A DNA stretch of 64,000 bases. It comes from Schizochytrium sp. TIO01 (taxonomy: Eukaryota > Sar > Bigyra > Thraustochytrida > Thraustochytriidae). Positions 28,212 through 38,006 of this stretch are shown piece after piece. Position 1 is the first letter of the stretch, and every line of letters starts with the position of its first letter. Both the position numbers and the translations under genes were made by a program. Under the pieces are notes generated by a model, which worked only from the letters and a program-made list of their open reading frames with translations, made no database searches and was not told where the DNA came from. The stretch lies in the NCBI GenBank assembly GCA_004764695.1, contig SMSO01000014.1, forward strand, positions 2,679,148 through 2,743,147. Direction: 5' to 3'.

Positions 28212-31200
28212 ATGGCTGACCGCAGGAGTTCATCAGCGTCTAAAGATGGTGCCACGACGGCCTCCAAGACAAAAGCTGGTAATGGCAAGGCAACTAGCGC
28301 TATCACTGCAGCTAATGGTCCTCAGGCTAAAACATCAATTCGTAACTTGGAAAGCCCTGCGAGGCCCGCGAGGCTGCTGGATGCGATTCCAGAGGACATT
28401 AGGGCCGAATTGCGGCGAATTCAAGGTCAACACAACTTAAGTTCTGTAATGCACGGGGCCGCATTTGCAGACAATGAAGATCTTGGCTGGTTCGGAAGCC
28501 TCGGAGCACTAATGTTTGAGGGTAGAGATACATTTGAGTCCACAGCCCCTATGCCGTCCGTAATAGCACCTGTGGAGCTCGAAGATTTTCAGGAGTACCT
28601 TGCCAAGAGCAGGGCAGCTCTGCACATTTTTTTAAGAAATCATGACGTAACACCACTCTCAAAGGTGAATGCTGCTGCAAGACGAATTCGACTCAGAGAA
28701 AGGCTTTCTGTGGACGAAACTTCTGCCTCAAGCCCTTCTGGATCTGTCAAACGAACCTTGCAGCTTGCTAAAGGTCTAGCAGCTCTGCAGCAGCAGCAGC
28801 AGCAACAACAACGGCGCGAGCTTGCATCAGGGGGGTCAGATGGGAAGCAGGCTCTGGAAGCCTGCTTCCGCCTGGTGCCGTCAAAATTTTTTGAGTCCAA
28901 AATGGACGTTTCGTTGGAGGATGGAGATAATGACTCACATGCAGCATATCTTATGCATGAAAAGCTGTCTGGATGGCTAGATCAGGTAGAGGTTTGTCTC
29001 TGGAGCCAGACTACATCTCAGGCACATGAGTTCTTTGCAGCATTGAGTGACCTAAGCTCGCTTAGCTCTCAGGTCGCAGGTGCCTGCCAAGAGATCGCGG
29101 CGCTCCGGCGCCATATTCAGGATGCACGGCGAAATGTAGCAGAAAGCAACCTTGCGGTTCTTCATCACAAGAGGAGACGACAGAATGTAACTCGGTTGGA
29201 AACACTTATGTCACAGATTCGCGAGGTCCGTTCGTGTATTCCCACAGTAGAAAAACTCACGCAACTTCATGATTATAGCGGCGCCCTTGCGCTACTGGCA
29301 AATGCAAGACGAGTGCTTCGCACTGATCTGCGCAAAGTGCACAGCTTGCAGACTCTGCAACGCCAAATGACAGATTTTGAGGATATGATTGTGGACCAAC
29401 TGAAAACTCGTTTTGTTGAAGTTGCGGTAAACTTTGAGGTTGATGACGAACGTGAAGATGGAACTGAGTTGGAAGAAGATGCTGCAGTCATGCAACTAAA
29501 GGAGCAACTTATGCCCATCGTTGTTGGTCTCTTCACCGCTTATCAATCCCAGCTCGAGGCAGCAAATGACAAAAAACATAAAGCAAATACTAAGGACAAA
29601 GGTATTGAAGCCATGGAGGGAAAATCTGGCGCAAACCAGTTTGAGAATAAAAATGCGAGTAAACAAGGACAACATGGATCAAATGGATCAGACGCATCGG
29701 CTCAATCCTCGAAAACTTTAATTGGGGTTAATCCAATCATGGGTGCACTAGAGAGCTACCGTGAGGCCGCCATCGCCGAAGTTCGCTCTAGCGTAGAGAA
29801 TGGTGTTGCAATGGCCCTAGCAGAAGTCCAGGCAGAATCTGAGGATGCTGGTCGAGGTGAGGCAGCACCTGTTACCGTTAATCGAAAGCAGCTCATTGAG
29901 ATGAGTCATGCTTCTTTCCTTACTTTTATTGGCCTTGTGTTTGAGAGTTTAACTGTTGTAATGGCCCGAGCAGCTCGCCTTGATAAGGCTCTACGTAAAT
30001 GCATTCAGGAACAAGGTATAGAGAGTGAGAATGTGGTAGAGTCCTCAGGACGAATTCTGGCAAAGGTGTCTGAATTATCGCAGTCTAGTGTTGGTAAGCT
30101 TTATACATTGCGCATGAACTCTTGTATTGATCAGGTTAGCCTCGTGGAATTCAAGCAACTGTATGAAAAGGTCGGCGCTTTTACTGTTCAAGCTGAACGC
30201 CTCACTGGGTTACGTCGGGGCGGTAGTCTTCTGGAAAGTTTACGAGCGCAAGCTCGGCGCTTCCTTACAACAACACACAAGCATGCCATGGATAATTTAC
30301 GTGAAAGCCTTAATAAAGACTTGTGGAAGGCTGTTGAGGTACCTCGTTCTGTCCAAGGTACAGTCCGTCGTCTCTTATCTGGTAATCCGCGAATGGACCG
30401 CCCCCCTATCAACGTCAACGGGGTGCTTGAGGTGGGGAGAGGAACAAAGGCATCAGCTTCTGTGTCTGGATCACGTGGCGCAGGTGCTCTCAACCTGAAC
30501 ATCAATGGTCAACCACACAAGGCAGTCTCAAGCTCACTAAGTCTCTTGCACGCTCTTGAGTCTTACATGTCATGCGCACAGCAATTATCACTTAGTCATG
30601 ACACCTTGGGCTTAACTGTAGAGATCCTACGGCTCTACAATGAGCGGTCTAATCGACTGGTTCTGCATCTTGAGGCTTGCTCTGAGAAAACAGCTGGGCT
30701 TTCTGGAATTACTACCAAAAATCTTGGTATGGCTTCTCAGGCGCTGTCCATTGTTATTTCGCTGGTACCTTGCCTTCGGGCTATTCTTGCTAGTTCTTTG
30801 CCTTCGCGCTCGCGCCATCTGGAGCGGGACAAACGTGATATCCAACTTCAACTTGAACAAGTCTCCTCAGAGTTCGAGCGCCACAGAAAGCGAATCTTTG
30901 ATAAGATTGTCGAGTTATTGACGAGCTTGTTGAATGACTGCTGCAGCGCACAATCTCTGAGCTCCGTAAATTGGGATCACGCGCAGATGGAACAGCCAGA
31001 GCCTTACATGCTCAAACTTACCAAGGGTGTGCGCTCTGTGCATCGGGTCGTGTCTAAAATTCTCCCCCCGGAGCAGTTGCAAGAGGTGTTTGAGATGGTC
31101 TTTCAGGTCTTCAACAAGCGTGTCCCTGAACTCTATGCTGGTGTCCAACCTAAAACTGGGGTGGGCAATGTCAAAGTATATATTGATCTGAATCATCTCT

Positions 31201-32549
31201 CTCGCTGTCTCCACATGCTTCCAGGAACGCATGGCTTGGGTGACGAACTCGATGTTTTTATAAACCAACATTTCCCGCCGACCGCGTCTCAGTCGCGAAC
31301 AAGAGAGCAGGTAGCCTCTGCTGCCGCAGTAGCTAGTGCAAAGGCAGAAAATGCAGCAAAGGCTGACGAGGACTCCGGAAACACAGGCGTTGTTGAGGTA
31401 CCAAAGATGGTTCCGGATGAATCGCAGGGTCTTGGAAATGAAGCAGGATCTGGTGCTGCTTCTGCCAACTCCACTTTCCCCCTTGTTGACGCAGAGAATA
31501 AAGAGATATCTCGAGTAGAAACGACAACACCCACCGAAATAGAAACTATAAACATAGGGGAAACTGAAGAAAGATCAGAAGAAGCAGAAAATGAAACAGA
31601 AGCGGTAGCAGGCGCAGAAGTAGATATGGAGGATCCATATCCTAATGGCACGCAAGAGGTGTCAGAGAGTGACGCTCTGGAAACTGTAAATGACAAGAAA
31701 GAGGTGAAAACAGAGAGTGAAGAGCCGCCTCTGGCTGCGGACGAACCTATTGAAAGTTTACCCGATATTAATGCTGCTGACGAAGCAACGGCTGTCCAAA
31801 GTAATTCATTAGGTGACGCGGAACAAAACAACGCCCTTGTTTCCTATGATCAAGACAAAAACTTGAATAATGAGGAAGATGGGATTTTAGAAGATCAAGA
31901 GCAAAAAGAACCATTCAAGACCAAAATTGAGGTAGCTCATGGAGAGGAGGAAGATCGATTCGAAAACCATGTGGAGGAACCAAACCACGTGGAGGATTTT
32001 CAGAACGACCACGCAGATCAAGCGAACAGTGGTCCCTTTCTTGAGACTGACCCCATGTATGATTTGCCTGGTGAGACCGATTCTCATGAAGAAGACGAAT
32101 CAGACGAAGCTCCTGCTGATCTAATTCGATTGGATGACGACGATGCTCTCATTGAGGCTGAAGACAACGCCATGGCGATTGCTACATCTCTGGATGTGTT
32201 GGACGCACCATTAGATGTTGGAGACGCTTTCGGAAATACGGAGTATCATGAGGGAAATTCGAGTTACCCTGAGGAAGGCAAAGAGGATCACGATCAAGAC
32301 CAAGATCATGTCGAGACCAGAAATAGTCTTGGTTTTGGCGAAGACTCTGAATTGGAGCATCCTGTTGGGGATGGCATAACATCAGAAGGCAACTCCCAGG
32401 ACGCAAAGCTTCAAGAGAACGATTCTGAGTGTGACGGTGAGAGTTCCTTTTTTGACAAGGCAGAAAGCTACCCTATTGGAAATGGGGTTGAGGAGATCAT
32501 GACCAAGACCGCAAAACCAGAGTTTGCCGAAGGAAACATGGCCGATTAA
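28212..32549 (+). CDS. VPS54: GARP complex subunit VPS54 with a ~420-residue acidic C-terminal extension
   Basis: 1445 residues, one exon, from the ATG at 28212 (open upstream but no earlier ATG). VPS54 is a subunit of the GARP tether that captures endosome-derived vesicles at the trans-Golgi network. The N-terminal ~90 residues are Ser/Ala/Lys-rich; a Gln tract lies near residue 195. The conserved VPS54 N-terminal coiled-coil block is clear: HEKLSGWLDQVEVCLWSQTT..HEFFAALSDL and HDYSGALALLANARRVLRTDL (about 240-390). The C-terminal VPS54 domain (WDHAQMEQPEPYMLKLTKGV..VHRVVSKILPPEQLQ..F) lies around 920-1020. From about residue 1027 the chain becomes an extremely acidic, low-complexity tail of ~420 residues, absent from animal and yeast VPS54 (about 900-980 residues). 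Convergent with the small SPT-subunit gene. Confidence 0.9.
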   Translation: MADRRSSSASKDGATTASKTKAGNGKATSAITAANGPQAKTSIRNLESPARPARLLDAIPEDIRAELRRIQGQHNLSSVMHGAAFADNEDLGWFGSLGALMFEGRDTFESTAPMPSVIAPVELEDFQEYLAKSRAALHIFLRNHDVTPLSKVNAAARRIRLRERLSVDETSASSPSGSVKRTLQLAKGLAALQQQQQQQQRRELASGGSDGKQALEACFRLVPSKFFESKMDVSLEDGDNDSHAAYLMHEKLSGWLDQVEVCLWSQTTSQAHEFFAALSDLSSLSSQVAGACQEIAALRRHIQDARRNVAESNLAVLHHKRRRQNVTRLETLMSQIREVRSCIPTVEKLTQLHDYSGALALLANARRVLRTDLRKVHSLQTLQRQMTDFEDMIVDQLKTRFVEVAVNFEVDDEREDGTELEEDAAVMQLKEQLMPIVVGLFTAYQSQLEAANDKKHKANTKDKGIEAMEGKSGANQFENKNASKQGQHGSNGSDASAQSSKTLIGVNPIMGALESYREAAIAEVRSSVENGVAMALAEVQAESEDAGRGEAAPVTVNRKQLIEMSHASFLTFIGLVFESLTVVMARAARLDKALRKCIQEQGIESENVVESSGRILAKVSELSQSSVGKLYTLRMNSCIDQVSLVEFKQLYEKVGAFTVQAERLTGLRRGGSLLESLRAQARRFLTTTHKHAMDNLRESLNKDLWKAVEVPRSVQGTVRRLLSGNPRMDRPPINVNGVLEVGRGTKASASVSGSRGAGALNLNINGQPHKAVSSSLSLLHALESYMSCAQQLSLSHDTLGLTVEILRLYNERSNRLVLHLEACSEKTAGLSGITTKNLGMASQALSIVISLVPCLRAILASSLPSRSRHLERDKRDIQLQLEQVSSEFERHRKRIFDKIVELLTSLLNDCCSAQSLSSVNWDHAQMEQPEPYMLKLTKGVRSVHRVVSKILPPEQLQEVFEMVFQVFNKRVPELYAGVQPKTGVGNVKVYIDLNHLSRCLHMLPGTHGLGDELDVFINQHFPPTASQSRTREQVASAAAVASAKAENAAKADEDSGNTGVVEVPKMVPDESQGLGNEAGSGAASANSTFPLVDAENKEISRVETTTPTEIETINIGETEERSEEAENETEAVAGAEVDMEDPYPNGTQEVSESDALETVNDKKEVKTESEEPPLAADEPIESLPDINAADEATAVQSNSLGDAEQNNALVSYDQDKNLNNEEDGILEDQEQKEPFKTKIEVAHGEEEDRFENHVEEPNHVEDFQNDHADQANSGPFLETDPMYDLPGETDSHEEDESDEAPADLIRLDDDDALIEAEDNAMAIATSLDVLDAPLDVGDAFGNTEYHEGNSSYPEEGKEDHDQDQDHVETRNSLGFGEDSELEHPVGDGITSEGNSQDAKLQENDSECDGESSFFDKAESYPIGNGVEEIMTKTAKPEFAEGNMAD

Positions 32550-33300
32550 ACGATCAAACATAGTAGCTGCATTTCTTGATTTCGAATGAGGATGGGAAGA
32601 AATAAATAAAGTAAAGATCATAAAAGTCAGTTCAGAGGTCTTGTATTTTTGCAGGACCTAGAGAATCAGATTTTGCAACATATATGTCTATGTAATGAAG
32701 AACCAAAAATATTAGAAACACAATTTAGCTCTTATTTTCTTGTTATAAGCGATAGAAACAAGACACAAAATAATTTAGAGTTTGGCCATACAATAATCTC
32801 AACTAGAAGAGATCAAAGGATGCAGAGACTGCCAGATGAATAAACACACTTGCGTACACTTAGACTCTTGGTTTTAAAAAACAAAAACAAATTGAGATCA
32901 AGTGCAGACGAGCTATTGACTAGACTCATTCGCTGAAACGGAAGAGCTGATCAATTTCCAAAGCGATTCTTCAACAAATAATTTCTTTCTCTCTTCTCAA
33001 TTCGCTGTTATTGGTCGGTGTTCATCATTGCTAACCCGTATTGGGCTTATACTAAAAATTAGCCAGAGCAGCAACTCCAGGTAGAACTTAGCAAATCTGC
33101 TTACACCAACAATTCATGGGCACACTTATGAGCAACAACCGCTATCCTTTTAAAATACTCAACTCGTAAACCGTTCATATTCTATGGTTGTTCCACAATT
33201 CGTATTTAACCCGCATCGCCACACTGTCAAGGTGAATTCACAAGAGTCTCGCTTGAAACCTTCTGTAAACATTGTAAAAAGCGTATCAAGACCCCAAAAG
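32550..33300. other. convergent 3' intergenic region
   Basis: 750 bases between the stops of VPS54 (+) and the small SPT subunit (-). AT-rich; no gene seen. Confidence 0.45.
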
Positions 33301-33612
33301 CTACAAGACTTCAGGAATGGCAGAGTCAACATCGAGTCCGGAGTCAACAGAGGCCGCTTCGGCGGCGGCCTTCTGAACGGACTCCGCAACAGTTTCTGCA
33401 TTTTGGGCCGCGTCAGGGCCGCCTGCGACGAGCGTGAAGATGAAATAGGCGACCAGTAAAAGCATGACAAGCAGCATACCTGCCTCCCAATCATCAAGCA
33501 TATACGCACCGCTCCAAAGGCGTAGTAAGTACAGCTTGTGCTTAAGCCACGGCAGCGGCTCCTTGCGACTCCGCTCCATGTAGCGCAACCGGCGGTCAAG
33601 ACCCTGCGTCAT
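33301..33612 (-). CDS. serine palmitoyltransferase small activating subunit (SPTSSA/ssSPT-like)
   Basis: 103 residues, ATG at 33610-33612, stop TAG at 33301-33303. The core reads LPWLKHKLYLLRLWSGAYMLDDWE followed by a ~22-residue hydrophobic helix. Animal SPTSSA has Y-x-Y-L-L-V-T-A-L-Y-M-L-E-P-W-E followed by one transmembrane helix, so the amphipathic helix, the YMLxxWE motif and the membrane helix all correspond. Family role: binds the SPT heterodimer in the ER, raising activity and setting acyl-CoA preference in the first step of sphingolipid synthesis. The C-terminal ~40 residues (Ala/Glu/Asp-rich) are not in the animal protein. Easily missed by annotation because of its size. Confidence 0.75.
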   Translation of the reverse strand: MTQGLDRRLRYMERSRKEPLPWLKHKLYLLRLWSGAYMLDDWEAGMLLVMLLLVAYFIFTLVAGGPDAAQNAETVAESVQKAAAEAASVDSGLDVDSAIPEVL

Positions 33613-33990
33613 GGCGGCTCCTGAAAGAGAAACTTGACTTGGTGAAGGTCGCGAGGCGAAGGTCTCAGCTCTGGCACAGAGCGCTATCTCTCGTTCGCTT
33701 GTCCGCTGGGTCTCGGACGTTGCTTCGGACAGGCTGTTTTGGGTCTGGTTTCAATAAATTACTTTGGTCCTTATCCTGAAAGGAAGGAAAGAACTTTTTA
33801 CCGCTAAAGCAACACCAAGATGCGAAACTCGGTGCGGCAAATACAACAAACGCTGCTGCAGGAAACCTGGAAAACGCCGCTGGGCAATGAAAACACCTCC
33901 TTCAGTCTCTGTTGGCCACACCCCTCCCTTAAACTATGCCAATCGTGATGTGATGCACATTTTCTTGGTCAGAAAAACAATATTCATCGC

Positions 33991-34303
<313 letters not shown>

Positions 34304-34713
34304 ATAAGTAGAAATAAAGAAATAAGCAATTTGGAGGTACCAGGTTCGCAGGTGTACCCATGAAGTGAACACCTCCACGTGCCTCATAGTAAGACAGAAA
34401 CTCGTGTAATTAATTACCTACACGACATCGAGCCCCAAAGAGATAGCACTGCGGCCATTGACCTTCATCAGCTGCAGCGTGCACTGCTCTCGTGGAACCT
34501 GAAGTGACTCAACGCTACATCGGCGCAAGAATACCTTGAGCACAAAGCAGCAGGCCCCTGGCTTCTTTACATGATAGCAACTGCAGGGTCTTCTGCCAAC
34601 TCTATGTTTCCCGTAGCTGGCCTTAAGGATGGTAGGTGAGGCGGGCCAAGTGGGGTATTCGAAGTGTGTAAATAGACTATAGAGCTGCCAAGTGGGTTAT
34701 AGGGCGTATAACT

Positions 34714-34779
34714 GACTTGCAGAAACCTTATAATCGACTTGCAGAGATCCTATAATTGACTTGCAGAACTCGCTTGGCA
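34714..34779. repeat. 22-bp minisatellite, three copies
   Basis: Unit GACTTGCAGARAYCYTATAAT-like occurs at 34714-34735, 34736-34757 and (diverging in its second half) 34758-34779. The words GCCAAGTGGG just upstream also recur (near 34645 and 34688). Confidence 0.8.
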
Positions 34780-35619
34780 GCGTTTACAAACCGTGCCAAA
34801 GTGAGCGAAGCCGGTGCCGAAGGTGTCGAGGATCCCTTTTGGACGGCATTTAATCCATTTGGATGTAGTAGAAGGCGTATCTGGGTCCATGATCTCATTC
34901 ACTGCTGCTGCGTCACTTGATCGCTGATTTACGTATACAGTGCATGTTGGCTGAAGGCCTCTCACAGGGCGCGTTCTTAAGGTGTTCCAGAGATCGATGT
35001 GGGGTAAACGTTCTTCTAGGATGCGTTCTATTAAAGATTGTGCTGTTTAAGAACAGCGCGAAGGCAAGTTGGAGTGCCTGTGAAGAAAGCAGATGATGTC
35101 CAATGCGCTTACGCTCGCGGCGGATATTCCGCCGCCAGGGCTCTTGTGAAGGGATTGCGAGGGTCCAGAATCCCTCAGCGCTGATCAAAGTAAACCAGCA
35201 TTGCTGGTGCCGTCACACGCCGGGTCCCTGCTGCCTGGCATCAGGCATCGAGCATTTGTTCGAGGAGTGCTGCTTTGCTGTACTTTGCAATACGCTTCAG
35301 TGCTTCGTTCCAAACGCTGGCGCATTCAGAAGCAAATCTTCGAGTGTGAGTATTACTGACGGAGGCCGGGGGGCTACCTCTGTGCTTGCAAACGGGGTTG
35401 CCTGTCTACGTGCAAAAATTTTCAAGTTGCGAGATTTGGGAATTATATATTGTTGTGGTTCATTTCGTCAATTTCGGGGCACTCATTGGACTTGATAATT
35501 TGCTTGCTCATCTTTCCACGAGCTTTGCTGTAGCGCATATCTTTCATCTGGCTTCTTGCTGATTTATTTTGTTTCGCACCAGGACTCTGCGGGCTTTGGA
35601 AGTGGGAGAGTAGTCCATA

Positions 35620-37623
35620 ATGAGCGTGATATTGGTGAGTCAGCCCGCCCAGGCTTTCGTAGGGCTTTCGAATCCATACACGTCTGTAATGCATTTCGTG
35701 TTTGTGGTCTTGCCCCCTGAGGATCCTGATGTGAAGCAAGAGGAGTCTTCAACACCAAAGAAGAATATACAGCTACCAGTGCTGCAGGATGAGAAACCAC
35801 CATTAATGAAATTGCAGACGCAAGAGATCGTAGCCGAGCAGAACGAGGCAGGGTCACAACCGCCAAGGTGCTATTTTGAGGGCCTTGATATCTTGCAAAG
35901 AGGCATTGTGAGACCGGATCGCGAGCGTAGCAAGGATTTTACTATGGAGATAGAGGGCGTCTCGAGTAATGGAGCCAAGGGTCCCACCCCGAACCCAAAT
36001 GGGTGGTGGGGTGACCGAGTACACGTTATTTCTTTGCGGCCATCGAGACGGTTCTGCATTGATGCCAAATCAGATTATAGCAATGACTTCTATGTGAAGT
36101 TTCGGTTCTTGTTTATGAGCGGGGATGCTCCGCACACACCATTGTTTCGAGGCACTGTAACCTCTCGTGATGTTAACTTGCGTTCTAAGAACAAGACCGC
36201 AACAAGCGAACAGTATCAGGCTTTCCGGAGTGGTCAGATTCTCTTTCGTGACCATCTCATGGAGGGAGTACGCCGTGCTCGTGCTCATTTTCAATCATAC
36301 GGGGAAACCCGACCGGCCGTCATGACCGCATTGGCAAACATGCCAGCACTCCCAGATAACACGGATATTTTAGAGAAGTATATGGGCTACGCGACTCGCT
36401 CATCATCTTCGAACGCAAATAATGGAGCGACAGCAGCTCAAAACAAGCATGCTTCCACAACTAACAGTGCTTCATCATCATCAATAAAAACAACAACAAA
36501 TACTACTACAACAACCACGATAACAGCAAAACCTTCGGCAAAATCTTCATCTAACACGTTTTCTACAGGCACTAAAGTTACAAGCTCTGGTTCGGTAAAC
36601 GAAGTTGAACAGAAATTATGCGCACATCGAAAGATTTTTGGAGCCAAAGGTTCCGGAACGAAGACAAATTCTGCTAAATCAGACTCAACTAAAGCCTCTA
36701 CAGCGAGTGACACTGGATCAATGGTATCTGTGACTGAGGGTGGTTCTTCCTCCAATGTGCCGAAACGATTGTCATCTGGATATATGACATCGTCAATGAT
36801 TTCAGGCGACCCAAACCCTTCACCAACATCGGCAGGTTCTATCACATCAGCAATGTCGCCTAACTCAGTGGCATCATCTTCCCCGAATGGGAAGGGATCT
36901 CTTTACAAGGTTGGCACAGCCACTTTTGCTTCCGTAGCAGCCGGGCCGCAAGATACGAGCCGAAACTCTTCTCTTTCGTTATCTTCCACGTCATTATTGG
37001 GAACCTCATCTTCATTCCATGAGCAACTTCAAAAGCTACAACAACAAATCCAGCAGCAGTACCAGCCTCAACACCAGCAACAGTTTCAGCTGCAGTTGCC
37101 AAGGCATTTATCAGAAATGACAAAAGCAGAGCACTCAGCAGCTTCTTTTTTAACTTCATCAGCGGTCTCGGCAAACCAAAAGCGTTCTCGAGCAGTGCGA
37201 ACATCCATGGAGGAGGGCCTGCTAGACGATGCTGATGAGCCAAAGAGAATGCGTCCAACGCTAGATTCATCTAGTACCAATGCGCAAGGACACTTGAATT
37301 CTCAATTGCCAGGATTATCACCAGCACAATCTCAAATGTCACAGCAACATTATCAACTGCTCCAGCAGCAAAAGCAATTGCCCCTGCAACCTCAGTATCG
37401 CCAACATCATCATCAACAACAACAACAGCAACTTCAAGCATTTGCTATGCTGAGTAGTCTTGCTGAAGCATCCACATCCTTAAAGTCGCTGCAACCTGAA
37501 TCAGAAAGTGCATCGTCTCGGATTGCAAGTTTAGAAAGCGAAGTTTGTGAACTTCAAACTGTTGTTCAAACACTGACTGATCGTCTTGACAAACTAGAAA
37601 AAATTATTGCCCAAAAGGGGTGA
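35620..37623 (+). CDS. Ser/Gln-rich protein with a conserved-looking N-terminal core and C-terminal coiled coil
   Basis: 667 residues if read without an intron from the ATG at 35620. A compact region (about residues 80-260) contains CYFEGLDILQRGIVRPDRER, GWWGDRVHVISLRPSRRFCID, and FYVKFRFLFM and looks folded. The middle (270-470) is Ser/Thr/Asn-rich with Thr runs, 470-620 is Gln/His-rich, and the last ~40 residues form a regular leucine-spaced coiled coil (SRIASLESEVCELQTVVQTLTDRLDKLEK). Such an organisation is common in transcription regulators, but no DNA-binding fold is recognised. A GTGAGT at 35635 and an AG at 35720-35721 bound a possible 87-base in-frame intron; if spliced, the first 29 codons after MSVIL are removed. 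Convergent with the protease gene, 383 bases apart. Confidence 0.75.
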   Translation: MSVILVSQPAQAFVGLSNPYTSVMHFVFVVLPPEDPDVKQEESSTPKKNIQLPVLQDEKPPLMKLQTQEIVAEQNEAGSQPPRCYFEGLDILQRGIVRPDRERSKDFTMEIEGVSSNGAKGPTPNPNGWWGDRVHVISLRPSRRFCIDAKSDYSNDFYVKFRFLFMSGDAPHTPLFRGTVTSRDVNLRSKNKTATSEQYQAFRSGQILFRDHLMEGVRRARAHFQSYGETRPAVMTALANMPALPDNTDILEKYMGYATRSSSSNANNGATAAQNKHASTTNSASSSSIKTTTNTTTTTTITAKPSAKSSSNTFSTGTKVTSSGSVNEVEQKLCAHRKIFGAKGSGTKTNSAKSDSTKASTASDTGSMVSVTEGGSSSNVPKRLSSGYMTSSMISGDPNPSPTSAGSITSAMSPNSVASSSPNGKGSLYKVGTATFASVAAGPQDTSRNSSLSLSSTSLLGTSSSFHEQLQKLQQQIQQQYQPQHQQQFQLQLPRHLSEMTKAEHSAASFLTSSAVSANQKRSRAVRTSMEEGLLDDADEPKRMRPTLDSSSTNAQGHLNSQLPGLSPAQSQMSQQHYQLLQQQKQLPLQPQYRQHHHQQQQQQLQAFAMLSSLAEASTSLKSLQPESESASSRIASLESEVCELQTVVQTLTDRLDKLEKIIAQKG

Positions 37624-38006
37624 CCTGTCCTGTCTCCACAAGAAAAAAAAAAGTACAACAAAAGAAATGAGCTTCAAACTGATTTGCAAAAATATAGCAA
37701 GCATAAAAATAACAAAAGTTCAATTCTAATCACCCTTGTGATGGACATCTCTTTGTTGCATCTAATGTAATAATGGTCTGCAGGATAAAAAAACTCCCTT
37801 CGAGCTCAACAGTTGAAAGCTTTCATGTTTAATTCTGGCATGTTCTTAATGACACCAGAAAGCAAATCGTTGGGCAGGTCAAAAAGGAAGCGGGCGGGGT
37901 GAGGAATTGCATATCAACTGCAAATTCAAACAGATCATATACAATACGAGAGAAGATATTTGATTTATATAACCGCAGATTTTGCGCAAGATTGGAGAAT
38001 CTTCTT
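37624..38006. other. convergent 3' intergenic region
   Basis: Short AT-rich space between two convergent stops; no gene seen. Confidence 0.45.

Noticed and set aside
34750-35188. Two minus-strand open frames considered as a transposase fragment
   Set aside because: No catalytic motif, terminal inverted repeats or target duplication could be seen.
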